Source: Porodaedalea pini
Lineage: Eukaryota > Basidiomycota > Agaricomycetes > Hymenochaetales > Hymenochaetaceae
Assembly: GCA_002794775.1 (NCBI GenBank)
Contig: NBAY01000016.1
Location: 62,001-126,000, forward strand
Length of the DNA: 64,000 bases
Direction of reading: 5' to 3'
Shown: one piece after another, positions 1-11,115 of the stretch
How positions within the stretch are numbered: position 1 is the first letter of the stretch
Layout: every line of letters starts with the position of its first letter
Notes under the pieces: model-generated
Databases searched by the model: none
What the model saw: the letters and a program-made list of their open reading frames with translations, nothing else
What the model was told of the DNA's origin: nothing
Made by a program: the position numbers and the translations under genes

Positions 1-345
1 TTCTGCTTGGCTGCCTCGCCCGTCTCATCTGCCTTGGTTTTTGCTGTACCAGCGGCATCCTGTGCCTTGGCCTTTGCGGTGCCTGCGGCCTCCTGCGTCT
101 TCTCCGTGACCTCCTCGCCCTTCTCGAGGCTCTTCGCGAGTGTTTGGCCCACTTTCAGGTTAACCTGGATATGACATGCATAGTGAGAAGAATATTTGCG
201 GGGATAAAGGAGATGGACTGACGTTGCTGGCAGTCTCCTTGACCTTCTCAGTTACAGTCTTGTAGGCTGCGGGGGAGGCGTGGAGGGTGCGGGCGGCGCC
301 GACGGAGCGGCGGGGGATAGCGGTAGTCAGCGCAGTGCGTAGCAT
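1..345 (-). CDS. Mitochondrial LEA-like protein (5' part, runs off the left edge)
   Basis: Only the N-terminal part lies in the window. Exon 1 (345-223) encodes a basic, hydroxylated N-terminus (MLRTALTTAIPRRSVGAARTL...) that looks like a mitochondrial presequence, followed by KTVTEKVKETASN. A 58-nt intron (222-165) leads into exon 2 (164-1), which encodes Ala/Lys/Glu/Thr repeats such as EKTQEAAGTAKAKAQDAAG and AGTAKTKADETGEAAKQ. Such 11-residue-like amphipathic repeats are the hallmark of group 3 LEA proteins and related fungal stress proteins, thought to protect mitochondrial membranes and proteins during desiccation. The assignment rests on repeat composition and presequence only. The C-terminus is not visible. 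Confidence 0.6.
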
Positions 346-1003
346 GGTGAATGTCGTGAATTTAGGTGAGAGATTTCAGGGAATACTCGTATGTTGGATT
401 GGTAGGAGAGAGGCGGTATTTGAGTTTTGTATGAAAAGGCGGGTTGAGATGACGTCGGCCATGATGCCTGGAGCGTCATCGCGCCAAAGAGGAACTCGAC
501 GTGCACCACTAGTACTCCGAGTACCGCATTTATTTCCAATTCTCGGTTCATTTCCAGCAGAGTAGATTAAATACACACACAGAAAAAACAGGACGAAAAA
601 GAATGTACGAGCCGCATAGTCAAGCACCTCCCCCGCCGCCCTCCAAATATAATCAGTAAACGGTCTGGAAGGCGCTCCGGCTTAATTGAGCTCTTTATAG
701 ATGCTCTCTCCTGGCAGTCCAGATACCCCCGGCCATGTGCAGCGATGCAGACGGAGAGTTGCGCCGACATGTGCTGTGTGCTGTCGGACGCTGGTCGAGG
801 ATGGATTTGACAGGAAAAGAGCGAGAAAGAAAGGACTTTAGAGGGGTGTTCAGGGCCGGTTGGGTGCATCTTCGATCTCTGTGCGACGATTTGCCTTGCC
901 TGGCTGTATGCGCTCACGGAACGCATGATGCAATGTCACCCGATCCGCTAATAGGCACAGCTGTCCCACTCGATAACTGCCCAGCCTTATAATCCCGATC
1001 CCC
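346..1003. other. Intergenic region between divergent genes
   Basis: This stretch lies between the start of the LEA-like gene (minus) and the start of the dienelactone hydrolase gene (plus), so it should hold both promoters. Short open frames occur, but none has a recognisable product or a convincing splice pattern. Confidence 0.5.
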
Positions 1004-2011
1004 ATGTTCACCCGCCTGCGCGCACTCACCCACCACCTCAACCGCAACCGCACCATGGCCAGCACAACCACCTCCCAAGGCACGCAGCGCGTCGTCAACT
1101 CCAACGCCGCCTGCTGCTCCATCCCGCCCGTCCAGTCCGACTACACGCCCAAGGGCACCTACGCCGCCCTCGCAGGCTTCGAGCGCGTGTACGTCACGGG
1201 CCCACCCACGAGCGACACCGCGCTCGTCGCCGTCTTCGACATCTTCGGCTTCTTCCCGCAGACGCAGCAGGGCGCGGACGCCCTCGCACAGACGCTCAAC
1301 GCGCGCGTCGTCATGCCCGACTTCTTCGAGCCTGACAAGCCGTTCCCCGTCGAGCGCTTCCCGCCGAGGGGCAAGGAGGACGGCGACGCGCTGCAGGCGT
1401 TCTTCGGCGGGCCCGCGAAGCCCGAGAAGGCCGTGCAGGGCTTGATTAGGGTAGGAGAGGCGCTTCGCGCACAGGGCGCGACGAAGGTGGGCGCATATGG
1501 CATGTGCTGGGGCGGGAAGGTCACGATCCTGGCTGGCTCGAAGGAGAGCCCCGTGTTTGACGCCGTCGCCGCGCTCCATCCCGCGTGAGTTGATTCAACA
1601 CATGGCTTGGCTCGGCTTTTCTAGGATTGGATAGATTCTGACCTCGTGATGCACTTTTGCAGCATGCTATCCGCAGACGACGCAGATAATCTCCGCGTCC
1701 CGCTCGGACTGTTCATCTCTAAGGACGAGCCAAAGGATGAGTACGACAAGATGGTGCAGAAGCTCCAGAGCAAGCCCTTCGCCAGCAAGATCGCGTACAA
1801 GCACTATTCGAACATGTGCGTCTAGCCTCTCTTTCTTTTTGAGTGGCTATGCTGAATTTACCGATGTAGGTTCCACGGATGGGCAGCTGCACGTGCGGAT
1901 CTCAAGAACGAGGAGAACAAGAAAGAGTTCGAGGATGTGTACTCTAACCTGACAGGGTTCTTCACCGCGGCGTTCGAGCGCGACCGTGGCGGTACCGAGA
2001 CGCGTCTCTAA
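1004..2011 (+). CDS. Dienelactone hydrolase family protein
   Basis: Alpha/beta-hydrolase of the dienelactone hydrolase family, a small soluble esterase/lactonase; its substrate cannot be told from sequence. Three exons (1004-1584, 1663-1815, 1870-2011) join in frame. The nucleophile Cys lies in YGMCWGGK, the usual G-x-C-x-G elbow. An Asp-rich strand end (FISKDEPKDEYD) fits the acid position, and FHGWAAARAD carries the catalytic His. Length (about 290 residues) is normal or slightly long. The first ATG (1004) gives a basic 17-residue leader before a second in-frame Met (1055, context CACCATGGCC), so a mitochondrial and a cytosolic form are both possible. The first 580 bases are very GC-rich with strong C/G third-position preference, suggesting good expression. 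Confidence 0.9.
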
Positions 2012-2437
2012 ACAGTTGTATCGACTCGAATTTTGTAGCTTGCCGCGATTGCGGTCCCAAGATGTAAGAAAAATGTACCAATATTCCTTCGTGCTTTAAC
2101 ATCCCCCCGGATGGCAAGAATACACCTCACCGTCGTGTATTATTACAACATAAATTGACGATACACACAAAGCATAGAAGAGCTTAAAACTTAAGCATAA
2201 ACTGTAATCCAATTCCAAAGAGAAGCGTCAAGGTATCGAGTTTCCGAGAAGAGAATCCACATCCGAGTTCAGCATTGAACTATTGTTGAGTACACACCAT
2301 CATCATCAACAGTGTCATATCTTATCCATGTCCTATCGTATCGCGTTCATATCATATCCAAGAAGAAAAAAGCAGATAGACGTTGTATCGAAGAAACCAG
2401 TCTGCTCATGTTGTAGTTGTTGGTCAATGAGAGATAA
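2012..2437. other. 3' region between convergent genes
   Basis: AT-rich stretch shared by the 3' ends of the dienelactone hydrolase (plus) and F-box (minus) genes. No coding segment is seen; it presumably holds both 3' UTRs and polyadenylation signals. Confidence 0.5.
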
Positions 2438-4385
2438 TTAGTTGTTGTGCAAATGGCTCGGATGGTTGTCCTCGACTTTCCACAGCCAAAAAGGGCCTGA
2501 GAACCAGCGTTAGTTAGCGAATCCATATATTTAGTACATTGCACCCGAATGATATGGAGCGTACCAGCGGGATCCCCTGCAAATGACTCTACGTTAACGC
2601 ATGTTTGTTTGTTGTGAATAGAAAGAGATCCGGCTGACCTTCTTCGTGGTGAGCACCTGTCCAGGTACCTACAACCCCGGCGGCGCTGCAGACATTTCCG
2701 ATCTGAATTCCCTCCGAGCTAGGATAAATTATTAACGTCAGCGGAAGAATCAACTTCCGATCGATAAATTGTGCACCCACCTCCATTGCGAGTGGCCATC
2801 GTATATAGACGCCTTGCGAATCTTAATGTCAGCTCGTCAATTCAACGGCAAGTGGAGTCCCAAGCACTTAGAAAAACAAATCACAAAGAAAGGTCGTAGG
2901 AGGTGTAGGGATTGACAAAAAGAAAGACAGACCCAAACATACACTTACGAAGCGCCAGCGAATGTGCCCATCGGGCGTCATGCGCACAGACCCGCGTACT
3001 TTCGATTCGTTCCCATTGCCGCCGCGCGACTTCCCCACGAAGTAGATCACGGGGAGTTGCTTCGCGGTGTTCGTAGGCTCAGTGGCGGCGGTGGACGGGC
3101 CGCCCGCAGAAGAAGGCGACGGCGAGGACGGTGCGGGTGAGGAGAGCGGCGAGGCGGTGGAGGCGCGAGAGGACGACTCTAGCGAGCTGCCTGAGGCCAT
3201 TTTGACTTCGCCGATACGCGTTATACTCAGGTTGAGCTCGATCAGGCGTGTCGCCTCTTGAAACTCGTCGTCCTCGAAGAAAGATGGATCATATGCGTTT
3301 GCCGAGTACTAAATGTGCGGTTAGCGCTATATCTGACATGAGAAGTAGCGAAGAAGGTGCTTACATTGAAAGCTGGAGGAATGTGCAGTCGGAGGCAACC
3401 GGATACGAGTTCAGCGTCACCAAAGAGCATTGTATCTGAACTTTAAAAATCGAAACTCACTGAACAGGTCGCTGGGAGAAAAACCTTAACTAGTGGAAAC
3501 CAATCTATTGCGAAGCCGGGCTTACCGATAGTCCATAAAGCAGACATAGCGGCGCCATGTCCCTTCGACACCCGCCCAGTCCCGAGGATCGTGCGTGCGA
3601 GAGTTGGGTGCCGAGTACGCCCGGATGGCGTCCAGGCATGCCGGGGGTCGCGTCTCGGGCCAGAGGCCACCCAAGTCTAGCAGATTGCTGTAGATGACAA
3701 TTATAGTCACTTCAATGTGTTTCCAGTTGACGGTCCCGCTCTTGTCGGGCATGAACGGACCCCAGGTGTTCTCGCGCGCATAGTTGCGCATGTCGTAGAC
3801 AAAGGCGCGAGCGCGATTCCGCATTTCGAGCAGGTCCACTGCGCTCCTGTTCAGCACGCTGTCACGCCAGCCGACGCAGGCCCACAGCTCAGCAATGCGC
3901 TGCTGCTCCTCGAACGTCCATTCATGCGCAGATGACGCGGCTATCCCAGATAAGTTGTGTTCACGAGCAAGGTTGTTGAGCCAAATCAGGTCCTTTGACT
4001 CATCTGGCTGCTCTGGCATGGGCGGTGCACCTCTAGCAACCGAGATGAGTGCGGCGAGTGCGGCTGCGAGCTCTGGCGGGTGGGTGCTCATCTTCTGGAT
4101 AATGCGCATAGTGTAGACGCGCTGCTGGAGAGCCTTCTTCCAGTCGATCAGACGGACGTCGGAATTCGGGCTGGACGGCGGATTAATATGTGTTGCCCGC
4201 CTTGGATCATCATAGGGCTGCTCAAGAAATAGACGGCGCCAGAGATGCTGATCGTGTTGTTCATAGACGAGTGCACGGGCTGATCGGCAGGTCTGTGCGA
4301 AGCTGGCGACGTCGCGGGGTGCGGCGTGGACGAGAGCGTGCTCTGTGAGCTCCTGGGGGATGTTGAGGATGGTGGTTGCAACCAT
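2438..4385 (-). CDS. F-box protein with basidiomycete MTPDG/EGIQIG C-terminal module
   Basis: Predicted substrate receptor of an SCF ubiquitin ligase. The N-terminus (MVATTILNIPQELTEHALVHAAPRDVASFAQTCR) is an F-box. The C-terminus carries a module I recognise from many basidiomycete F-box proteins: VRGSVRMTPDGHIRWRF, QWSSEGIQIG, GVVGTWTG and GPFWLWK. Eight exons were rebuilt: 4385-3526, 3471-3461, 3372-3365, 3308-2949, 2812-2781, 2718-2639, 2576-2565 and 2496-2438. They sum to 1,422 nt (473 residues) with no frame break. Three exons are only 11, 8 and 12 nt; they supply the residues RDLFTFN and GDPAG that complete the family motifs. An in-frame ATG 120 nt upstream exists, but the F-box spacing favours 4385. 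A Ser/Pro/Ala linker separates the middle region from the C-terminal module. The ubiquitination target is unknown. Confidence 0.85.
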
Positions 4386-4614
4386 GTTGAGTGAGAGGAA
4401 GGGCGAAGAGGGAAGGGGCTTTGTGAGAGCGCATATAGAGAGATCGGCCAAAGATGTATTGAGATGAGAGTCAAACGCGGACCGGTGGTTATCAGTATCA
4501 CGCATTTTGCCGGATACTTACGTAGCCTCTTCTGGACGCGTCCCGTCTCCGTGACTGCTGTTCATTTCATCTTTGCTTCTTGCTCACCGTCTACGACGAC
4601 AAGCGAGTGCTACC
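4386..4614. promoter_or_regulatory. Compact divergent promoter (F-box / prenylcysteine oxidase)
   Basis: Only 229 bp separate the start codons of the F-box gene (minus, 4385) and the prenylcysteine oxidase gene (plus, 4615), so both promoters must share it. No clear TATA element was recognised. Confidence 0.45.
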
Positions 4615-6615
4615 ATGCGCTCGTCGTTAGCACCTCTTGTTACAGTCGCTCTCTCACTATCGGCTTCAGCTCTCGGCGTATTCGACTGGATTTACCCAAA
4701 CTCAGTCGGCGTCAGCGTCTCCAATGAAGTCGTCCCGCACAAAATCGCAATTATAGGCGCAGGAGCAGGAGGCTCCTCAGCTGCATTCTGGGTCGCGAAG
4801 GCCAAGGCCCGGGCAGGCGTCTCAGTAGAAGTTGACGTTTTTGAACGAGCAGAATATGTGGGCGGCCGCAGTACAACCGTATTTCCTTATGACGACAGAA
4901 CGCTTGATCCCGTTGAGGTATGGAATACAGAACACATTTATAGCATTCTCTAACACAACTTGCTCCAGCTCGGCGCCTCCATCTTCGTTGTCGCCAATAA
5001 AAACATGTGGCGAGCAACGCAGGAGTTTAACCTAAGTAAGTTTGGGTTCGACGACGAAAATGGCGTCACCGGCTTTTGGGATGGCGAGAAATTCGTATTC
5101 ACCGTGCGCTGCGCATCGCTGATACTCGTTGAAAGCTTCACTAAAATATACGCTTAGATGAACGAGAGCAAGGGCATCTTTGGCTGGCTAGACACCATTA
5201 AAGCATTATGGCGTTACGGCTACAAGTCTCCGACTAAAGCGCAAGCGTTGTGAGTCGGCCCTTAAACTCGTTTCGTGTGCTTCATTGATCCATTTGCCGT
5301 CCCTTAAGAGTACAAGACATGCTCGACAAATTTGTAACATTGTACACACCGTCCAGCCCCTCGTGGTCGAACATCACCGAACTGACTTCCGACCTGGGCT
5401 GGGAGGATCTCTTGGTACAGACCTCGGCACAGTACCTCGATACTCAGGGCATTTCCCAGCGGTTCTCGAGAGAAATCATCGAAGCGGCGACGCGGGTCAA
5501 TTACGGCCAGAACCTTGATGAAATACACGCCCTGGAAGGTGCTGCTTCAATGGCTGCATCTGGGGCCTCGAGCGTGAAGGGCGGCAACTTCCAGATCTTC
5601 GAGCACTTCTTGGGACAGTCGGGGGCACGCGTATTCTTGAACACTTCCGTAGGTCTTCTTCGACGCTTCCGCGGTATAAGTAATTCAAGGGGACTCCCGT
5701 TGCAGGTCATCTCTATCACAGAGAAACAGCATCACTGGACACTCAAAACTTCCGGCGGCGAATCAAAGAGTTACGACGACGTGATCATCGCTGCTCCTTA
5801 CCACTCTTCTGGAATTAATGTTGCCCTCTCAAACGGCCTCCTTGCACCTACTTCTGCTCCGGAAGTCCCACCTCAACCATACGTGCACCTGCACGTCACG
5901 CTCCTCACTACGACCGCATTGCACCCAGATCCCGCATACTTCGGTCTAAAGCCCGGTGCGAAGGTTCCGCAGACGGTTTTGACGACCTATGAGGGTGCGC
6001 GCCGCGGCGGGCGAGCTCCTGAATTCAATTCGCTGTCGTATCACGGTAAAGTCTCTTCTGATCGAGAAGAGTACGTCGTGAAGATATTTTCGAAAGAGAC
6101 ACTCTCGGACGAATGGCTTAATACTGTGTTTGGAGGTAAAGTCGGCTGGGTGCTCCGAAAGGAGGTGTGTATATGTTTCTTACCTCTCCGACTGGAAATG
6201 GTTATTTACGAATGATTCAGTGGGACGCATACCCGCAGCTACCTCCGACTACTTCCTTCCCGCCTGTGGTCCTGGCGTCAGGTCTTTACTACACGAACGC
6301 CATTGAACCGTGAGTCTCCCTCCTGCTTGAAAAGAATTCACGTTGCTCATCACCTTCCAAAGATTCATCTCCACCATGGAGACGTCGACTATTTCCTCCC
6401 GCAACGTCGTCGACCAACTCTTCCGGACGCGATTCGGCACGGACATCTGCGGCAAAGCAATTCCGGCACAGGCAGAGCAGCCGGAGCCTATTGTGGTTCT
6501 CGAAGGCGAGGTGGAGCAACTGGTCCTCACGGACGTCGTGAAAGAATCTGCAAAGGCTGAACCGAAGTCAGAGAAGGTGAAGGAGAACTTCGTGCTTGGC
6601 TGGGACTGTGCTTGA
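4615..6615 (+). CDS. Prenylcysteine oxidase (prenylcysteine lyase)
   Basis: FAD-dependent thioether oxidase that breaks down farnesyl- and geranylgeranyl-cysteine released from prenylated proteins, in lysosome/vacuole-type or secretory compartments. The start at 4615 gives a hydrophobic signal peptide (APLVTVALSLSASALG). The Rossmann FAD motif KIAIIGAGAGGSSAAFWV and then VFERAEYVGGRS follow. Exons: 4615-4917, 4969-5103, 5158-5249, 5309-5648, 5706-6164, 6221-6309, 6363-6615. Conserved stretches include NYGQNLDEIHALEGAASMA and the C-terminal LASGLYYTNAIEPFISTMETS. The 57-nt intron at 5649-5705 is in frame and free of stops, so its retention would add 19 residues; splicing gives the more natural LNTSVISITEK. 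A short Glu/Lys-rich tail follows the conserved domain. Confidence 0.88.
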
Positions 6616-6881
6616 GTCTTCAGCGCTTCAACAATCGAATAGACGCATGGACTCTGTACGCAATTAATTATGAGTTTACGAGATCTTGGATAGCACGCTT
6701 TGTCTATCACTAATGTTTCTTGGATATCCGGGGATGAACAATACGATTTTGATTCTCTTGCAGTATGCGTGTGACTAGATCATAATAATGGACGAGAAAG
6801 CTTCGTAATGAAAGAATAAGGAAGAGTCGAAAGAGATCGTAAACTCGCTACTCACTATGAAATGAAAATGAAAAGAGCGCC

Positions 6882-7349
6882 TTATCGTGCACGGCATACG
6901 ACCTCCCCATCCAAACCCAGTCTCAGTGCTTCCCGCGCTTCTAACCACTCGTGCTCCTTGTTCTCGGTATGCACGACCGCAACTTCGCCCATCCCGAGCG
7001 GCTTCACCTGCTTCGCCCTCCTCCCAGAGCACATCCGTCTAATCTCCCCAACATCCATGAACACGCGCTTGCTCGGCCGGCTGATGAGCTCCATCGCGCT
7101 GAGCACGGGCCGGTCGTCGCGGTACTTGAGGTCCGCCCAGATGCGGCGCTGCGCGTCGCTCGGCGCGACGAGGAAGGCGTCGGGTGACGGCCCCACGGGC
7201 GTACCGCGCGTGACGTTCGAGAGAAAGCCGGCGCGCAGGAGGATGGAGAGGATGCCGAGGTTTTGCGTCGTGTGGTCGACGCAGACGCGTAGATGCCGGG
7301 CGCGGAAGGCGTTTTGCACGCGCGCGCAGAGGTCGTGGGGCAGCGGCAT
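6882..7349 (-). CDS. MRPS8: Mitochondrial small-subunit ribosomal protein uS8m
   Basis: Member of the ribosomal protein S8 family, which binds the central domain of small-subunit rRNA. The single coding exon gives about 155 residues. The N-terminus (MPLPHDLCARVQNAFRAR) matches the S8 start (D..ARI.NA), then NLGILSILLRAGFLSNV corresponds to the 'ILeiL..eGfI' strand-helix. The C-terminus has the S8 pattern (GMGEVAVVHTENKEHEWLEARE...GGEVV-like). Fungal mitochondrial S8 proteins are divergent in the middle, as here. The start at 7349 is chosen because an acceptor-like tract (TTCATTTCACAG) ends a few bases upstream, suggesting a 5' UTR intron; an in-frame ATG at 7376 would be inside that intron. 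The region is strongly GC-biased. Confidence 0.82.
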   Translation of the reverse strand: MPLPHDLCARVQNAFRARHLRVCVDHTTQNLGILSILLRAGFLSNVTRGTPVGPSPDAFLVAPSDAQRRIWADLKYRDDRPVLSAMELISRPSKRVFMDVGEIRRMCSGRRAKQVKPLGMGEVAVVHTENKEHEWLEAREALRLGLDGEVVCRAR

Positions 7350-7930
7350 GAATCTGTGAAATGAAGTGAACTGCAAGATTAGGACTCTCTATTGTAGATC
7401 TGTACATGTAAAAGCACACGCACAAGCTTTTCGAAGGCCCTCAGCAGACCAGTACTGCCCTAAAGACGCGGTGAACCAGCTCGTAGAAAGGCAGCAAATA
7501 ATAGCTCGTGCTGTTGGACTCACTGTCAGACTTTGAAAACCTTGCTTACGTGAGCGACCGCCGATCTCTAGGCTTCTTTCCTTCCGAGTATGGTAGAAGT
7601 GCGCGAGACCGAAATACTTTTATAGCGTATATTTTGAGGACGTTTACACTATCCTTAAGCCTGTGACTCAAACCAGTAAAGTAATGAAAACAGTACCAGT
7701 GTATGTAAGATCAATGAGGTGGATATATGAGGTAACAGATGGTCTCAAGAACAACATGCGTTTTTGTTTGAATCAAATAAAAGAAAACAGGGTCTCCGAC
7801 AAGAAGGTGCGCGATGCATTGCAAAGTATTAAGGAAGGTTATGTAAACAAGGAGCTCAAGGCTCGGTGTAGAGGAGAGCATAAGCGCATGAATTTGCGAT
7901 TTGCTCTTTTTTTCTGCTCCCTGAGGGGCA
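7350..7930. other. Intergenic region
   Basis: Lies between the start of uS8m and the 3' end of the ammonium transporter gene, both on the minus strand. It should hold the uS8m promoter, a likely 5' UTR intron and the transporter 3' UTR. Open frames here have no recognisable product. Confidence 0.45.
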
Positions 7931-9840
7931 TCACACCTTCTCCGAGATCGGTTCCAGCGCCCTCGACCCATTCTGCGCGGTAGCAGTGCCATCATGAGGC
8001 TTTCGTATTTGATTCTCACCCGTCTCAGTGAAACCGTGGCGGTCTCCTGCGGCGACATGCGAAGTCAAAGGCATCGACGAGTCGGACTCCGTGCCTCCGG
8101 CGCGTGAGCGCATGCCCCATGTGCGCTCCACACCCGCCGGTGGCGTCCAGTCGTCGAAGTCTCTGCGGACCTCGATGTAGTCGTTTGCGAACTCGCCGAT
8201 CTACGATATATGATCAGTTTACATCACCTTCCAAAATTCATGAAGTTAAACAGACCTGGTCATCATCCATGCCCTTATGTTCTGCCTCGTCCGTCGCACG
8301 TAGGTGCATTCCGGGGACTGTATCCACCGCTTTCGCGAGCAAGGCCGTCATGACAAAGGCGTACCCGCACGCCGCACAAATATACGCGAATTGGATGTAG
8401 AGCTGCTTCCAATTGTGGTCAAGCCAGCCACCGCTGATGGATGTGTTTACGTTGTCGAGAGCAATGACAGAGTTCTTTGCGAAGAAGCCGTTGAAAAGAA
8501 GGCCGATAATACCACCTAGCGAGAGATTTCTCAGCGTCGTATAATAAACGAAATGCCAAGGAACTTACCGACAGCATGCTCAGCGAATAAATCGAGCGCA
8601 TCATCAATGTGCATGATGAACTTCACTGAACAAAAGGATAAGAAGATTGAGCAAACTGAAGGAAGAGCACGTTTGCCCACGTTTTGTTGCAAAGTTGCAG
8701 GCCGCTCCAGCGACAATACCCATAATCAGTGATGCCCAGGGTTCAATAAACCCGCTCGCCGGAGTAGCCGCGACCAGACCCGCGATCGTCCCAGAGCAGA
8801 ATCCAACCATCGTAAACTTGCGCTCAATCCTCCAGTCTAACAGACACCATACGATCCCGCCGAATGCAGCCGCGAGCATCGAATTCCATATGGCCATGAT
8901 GGCGCGTAGATTCGCACCGAATGCACTACCACCGTTGAATCCTAGCCATCCGAACCAGAGTAGGAAGGTGCCGAGGGCAACCATGGAGACATTATGTGGG
9001 CGGAAGTTGAGGAGCTCTTTCTCCTTCCTGCGCCCGAGGATCCAAGAGAACGCAAGACCGCCAACGCCGGAACCGATCTCAACGGGCCCGCCTCCGGCAT
9101 AGTCGAGAACGCCCCATTTGAAAGCCCATCCGTTTATGTTCCAAGGCCAACACGCCAGTGGACAATATACGATCGTCACCCACAAAAAGACAAATATCAT
9201 TGTAGGGAAAACACGACCGCGCTCGGCTATTGCACCCATAAGGATGCCGACGGTGACGCATGCAAATTCCATCTGATAGAATGCATAGAGAAGATCTGGG
9301 ATAAGTGGAGAGCCTGGGCTCGCAGCACCTAGCGTATTTCGGAGACCAAATCTATTTAAGTTTCCTATGTAGCCGTTCGTAGCACTTGGAGAAAATGCAA
9401 GAGAGTATCCCCAGAAGAACCATTGGAATATGACGACCGCATTGCTCGCAGAAACAGCCCAGATGAGGGAAAGCGCGGATTTTCGTCTTGCAAGACCGGA
9501 ATAGAGGAAGGCTGTGTGGATTCCGAGAACGTAGTCAAGCAATGGCGCAAAATGCGATAAATCTATGTGAAAAGAAGTACCGAGACCAGGAACCATGAGG
9601 AAGACGAGCGCGCCAGCAAGAATAATGAAGGCGACATCACCGCCATCAAACCTGACAAGAATATTAATGGGGAAGATAAGCTGGGAATGGACAAATAAAC
9701 GGAGAGGCACTGACTGGCTGGTAGCACCTAATTCATGAGATAAACGAAAATCAGGGTGAGATTAGCATTTAAAGTTGCATTTTTGTTAGATCAACGCGGG
9801 ACGCACGAGCCGCGAGACGTTCTGTGTTGCTCACCGCCAT
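7931..9840 (-). CDS. Ammonium transporter, Amt/Mep family (Mep1/3-like)
   Basis: Plasma-membrane ammonium channel/transporter with the expected 11 membrane segments. Six exons (9840-9835, 9727-9711, 9651-8681, 8625-8569, 8515-8256, 8200-7931) sum to 1,581 nt, 526 residues. The family landmarks are present: FDGGDVAFIILAGALVFLMVPGLG, FQWFFWGYSLAFS, NGWAFKWGVLDYAGGGPVEIGSG, LLWFGWLGFNGGSAFG and FIMHIDDALDLFAEHAVGGIIG. In the twin-His pore the first His is replaced by Glu (GGPVEIGSG) and the second is kept (AEHAVGG). That Glu-His pair is known from yeast Mep1/Mep3, as opposed to His-His in Mep2. The hydrophilic C-terminal tail of about 100 residues (from IGEFANDYIEVRRDF) is where fungal Meps are regulated. 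The first coding exon is just ATGGCG and the second 17 nt; without them there is no start codon ahead of QFDGGDVAF. Confidence 0.93.
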
Positions 9841-11115
9841 CGAGAACGTAGTGGAACAGACAAGGAGGGTTGGACGCTCTTTCTACGATGGCACTAAGTT
9901 GAACAGCATCCAAAGCATTTAGCCTGCGGGCGGCGCTGGGGCTGACTTCTATTGGACCGATAAGCGCCAGCTAGTGCTTGGAGGTCAGAGTCACTCCTCT
10001 CATTCCACCTAATCCTCGCTCTTCTGGAGCGCGATATCTCCCCGCGTCATACCTTAAGTTTCTTTATTTTCCTTTATTTTTCTGCCTTTTCTTTTCTTTC
10101 TCAACGATCTGACTGTTACTGGTTGAGCATAACTGAAGTGTAGAGAGTGAGACATGCAAGTCGCTATCCATGAACGGGATGATCGACGGTGAGGCGGGCT
10201 GTCGGGAAATTACGGACTTGTCGGTCTTATATGTTATGTAAGCGATACTGAGTAGCTTGCCCTTTTCGGTCGCAATACTTGTCAGGAAAACCACTGCCTC
10301 GTACTATAAGAACCAGGACGCGAACACTCACAGCTTCGCAGTGCCCTAGTGCAGCTTTTGTTCCAGCCGATGATTGTCAACAGCTCCTGCATCATCCCGC
10401 CTGGCCAGTCAGGAACTACGACCTCTTTTTATGGACTCACTCTGATCGCTGTCAAGGTCTTGATCAACATCAAGCCCCTTTAGTGAAGCCCTTCTCCATC
10501 TCGAGACGCTGTTGCGACTGCAGCTCAGCAAACCATTCCATCAGCCTGATTTTTCATTCAAAATTTGATCATCTGCAGCGTCCTCCAAACACAGAGTGAT
10601 GCCACCACTCGCGAGATCTTTGCCTAACAGTTCGAATCTCTTTAATTGGCAGCAATGCCGCCTCCATCATGCGCTCTTATTTCGTACAGCGTTGTTCGCT
10701 CTTAGACAAGACGCCGAGCTCCTCGATTGCTGAAAGAGCAGGCCAGACGAGAGTCTATCTCAGCAAACTTGATCCCCTTGGTCTTTTCAGTGCTATTCAG
10801 CTCTCGCTTCGATTAATCTCAGTCGCATCGCAACTTCGAATTTCTCTTGATGCGCATTTTGTCTGTCAAGCATTCTGATCTGAAAGGTCCATATTCGCTC
10901 TGTGTATCAAAGCATCATCTTCGCCCGTGCGAGTGGGCGCCGCCATTGTCTATTCTAAAGATCTCTCGACCGCCCATGTTTCTTTACTCTCCCCCATCCC
11001 CTTTCTTTTGTTTCTTCGCTGCGGAATTGATAGGTCGACAAAACACTGCTTGAACATTTCGGTATAGATTACGGAAAGTAGTACATCAAGCTTGTACAGA
11101 CAAACCTTGGCCTGG
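9841..11115. other. Long intergenic region / 5' sequence of the membrane-protein gene
   Basis: Holds the upstream region of the ammonium transporter (minus) and of the multi-pass protein (plus). A run at 10669-10878 is open for 69 codons, and an acceptor-like TATAG precedes 11056, so non-coding or coding 5' exons of the downstream gene may lie here. I could not join any of them with confidence. Confidence 0.4.

Noticed and set aside
914..1579. Long open frame opposite the dienelactone hydrolase gene
   Set aside because: It is a GC-bias shadow of the real exon; the translation is Arg/Gly/Ala/Val-rich with no family features.
10611..10650. tRNA-like T-loop (GTTCGAATC)
   Set aside because: The flanking bases do not form a T stem and no acceptor, D or anticodon arms could be found around it.
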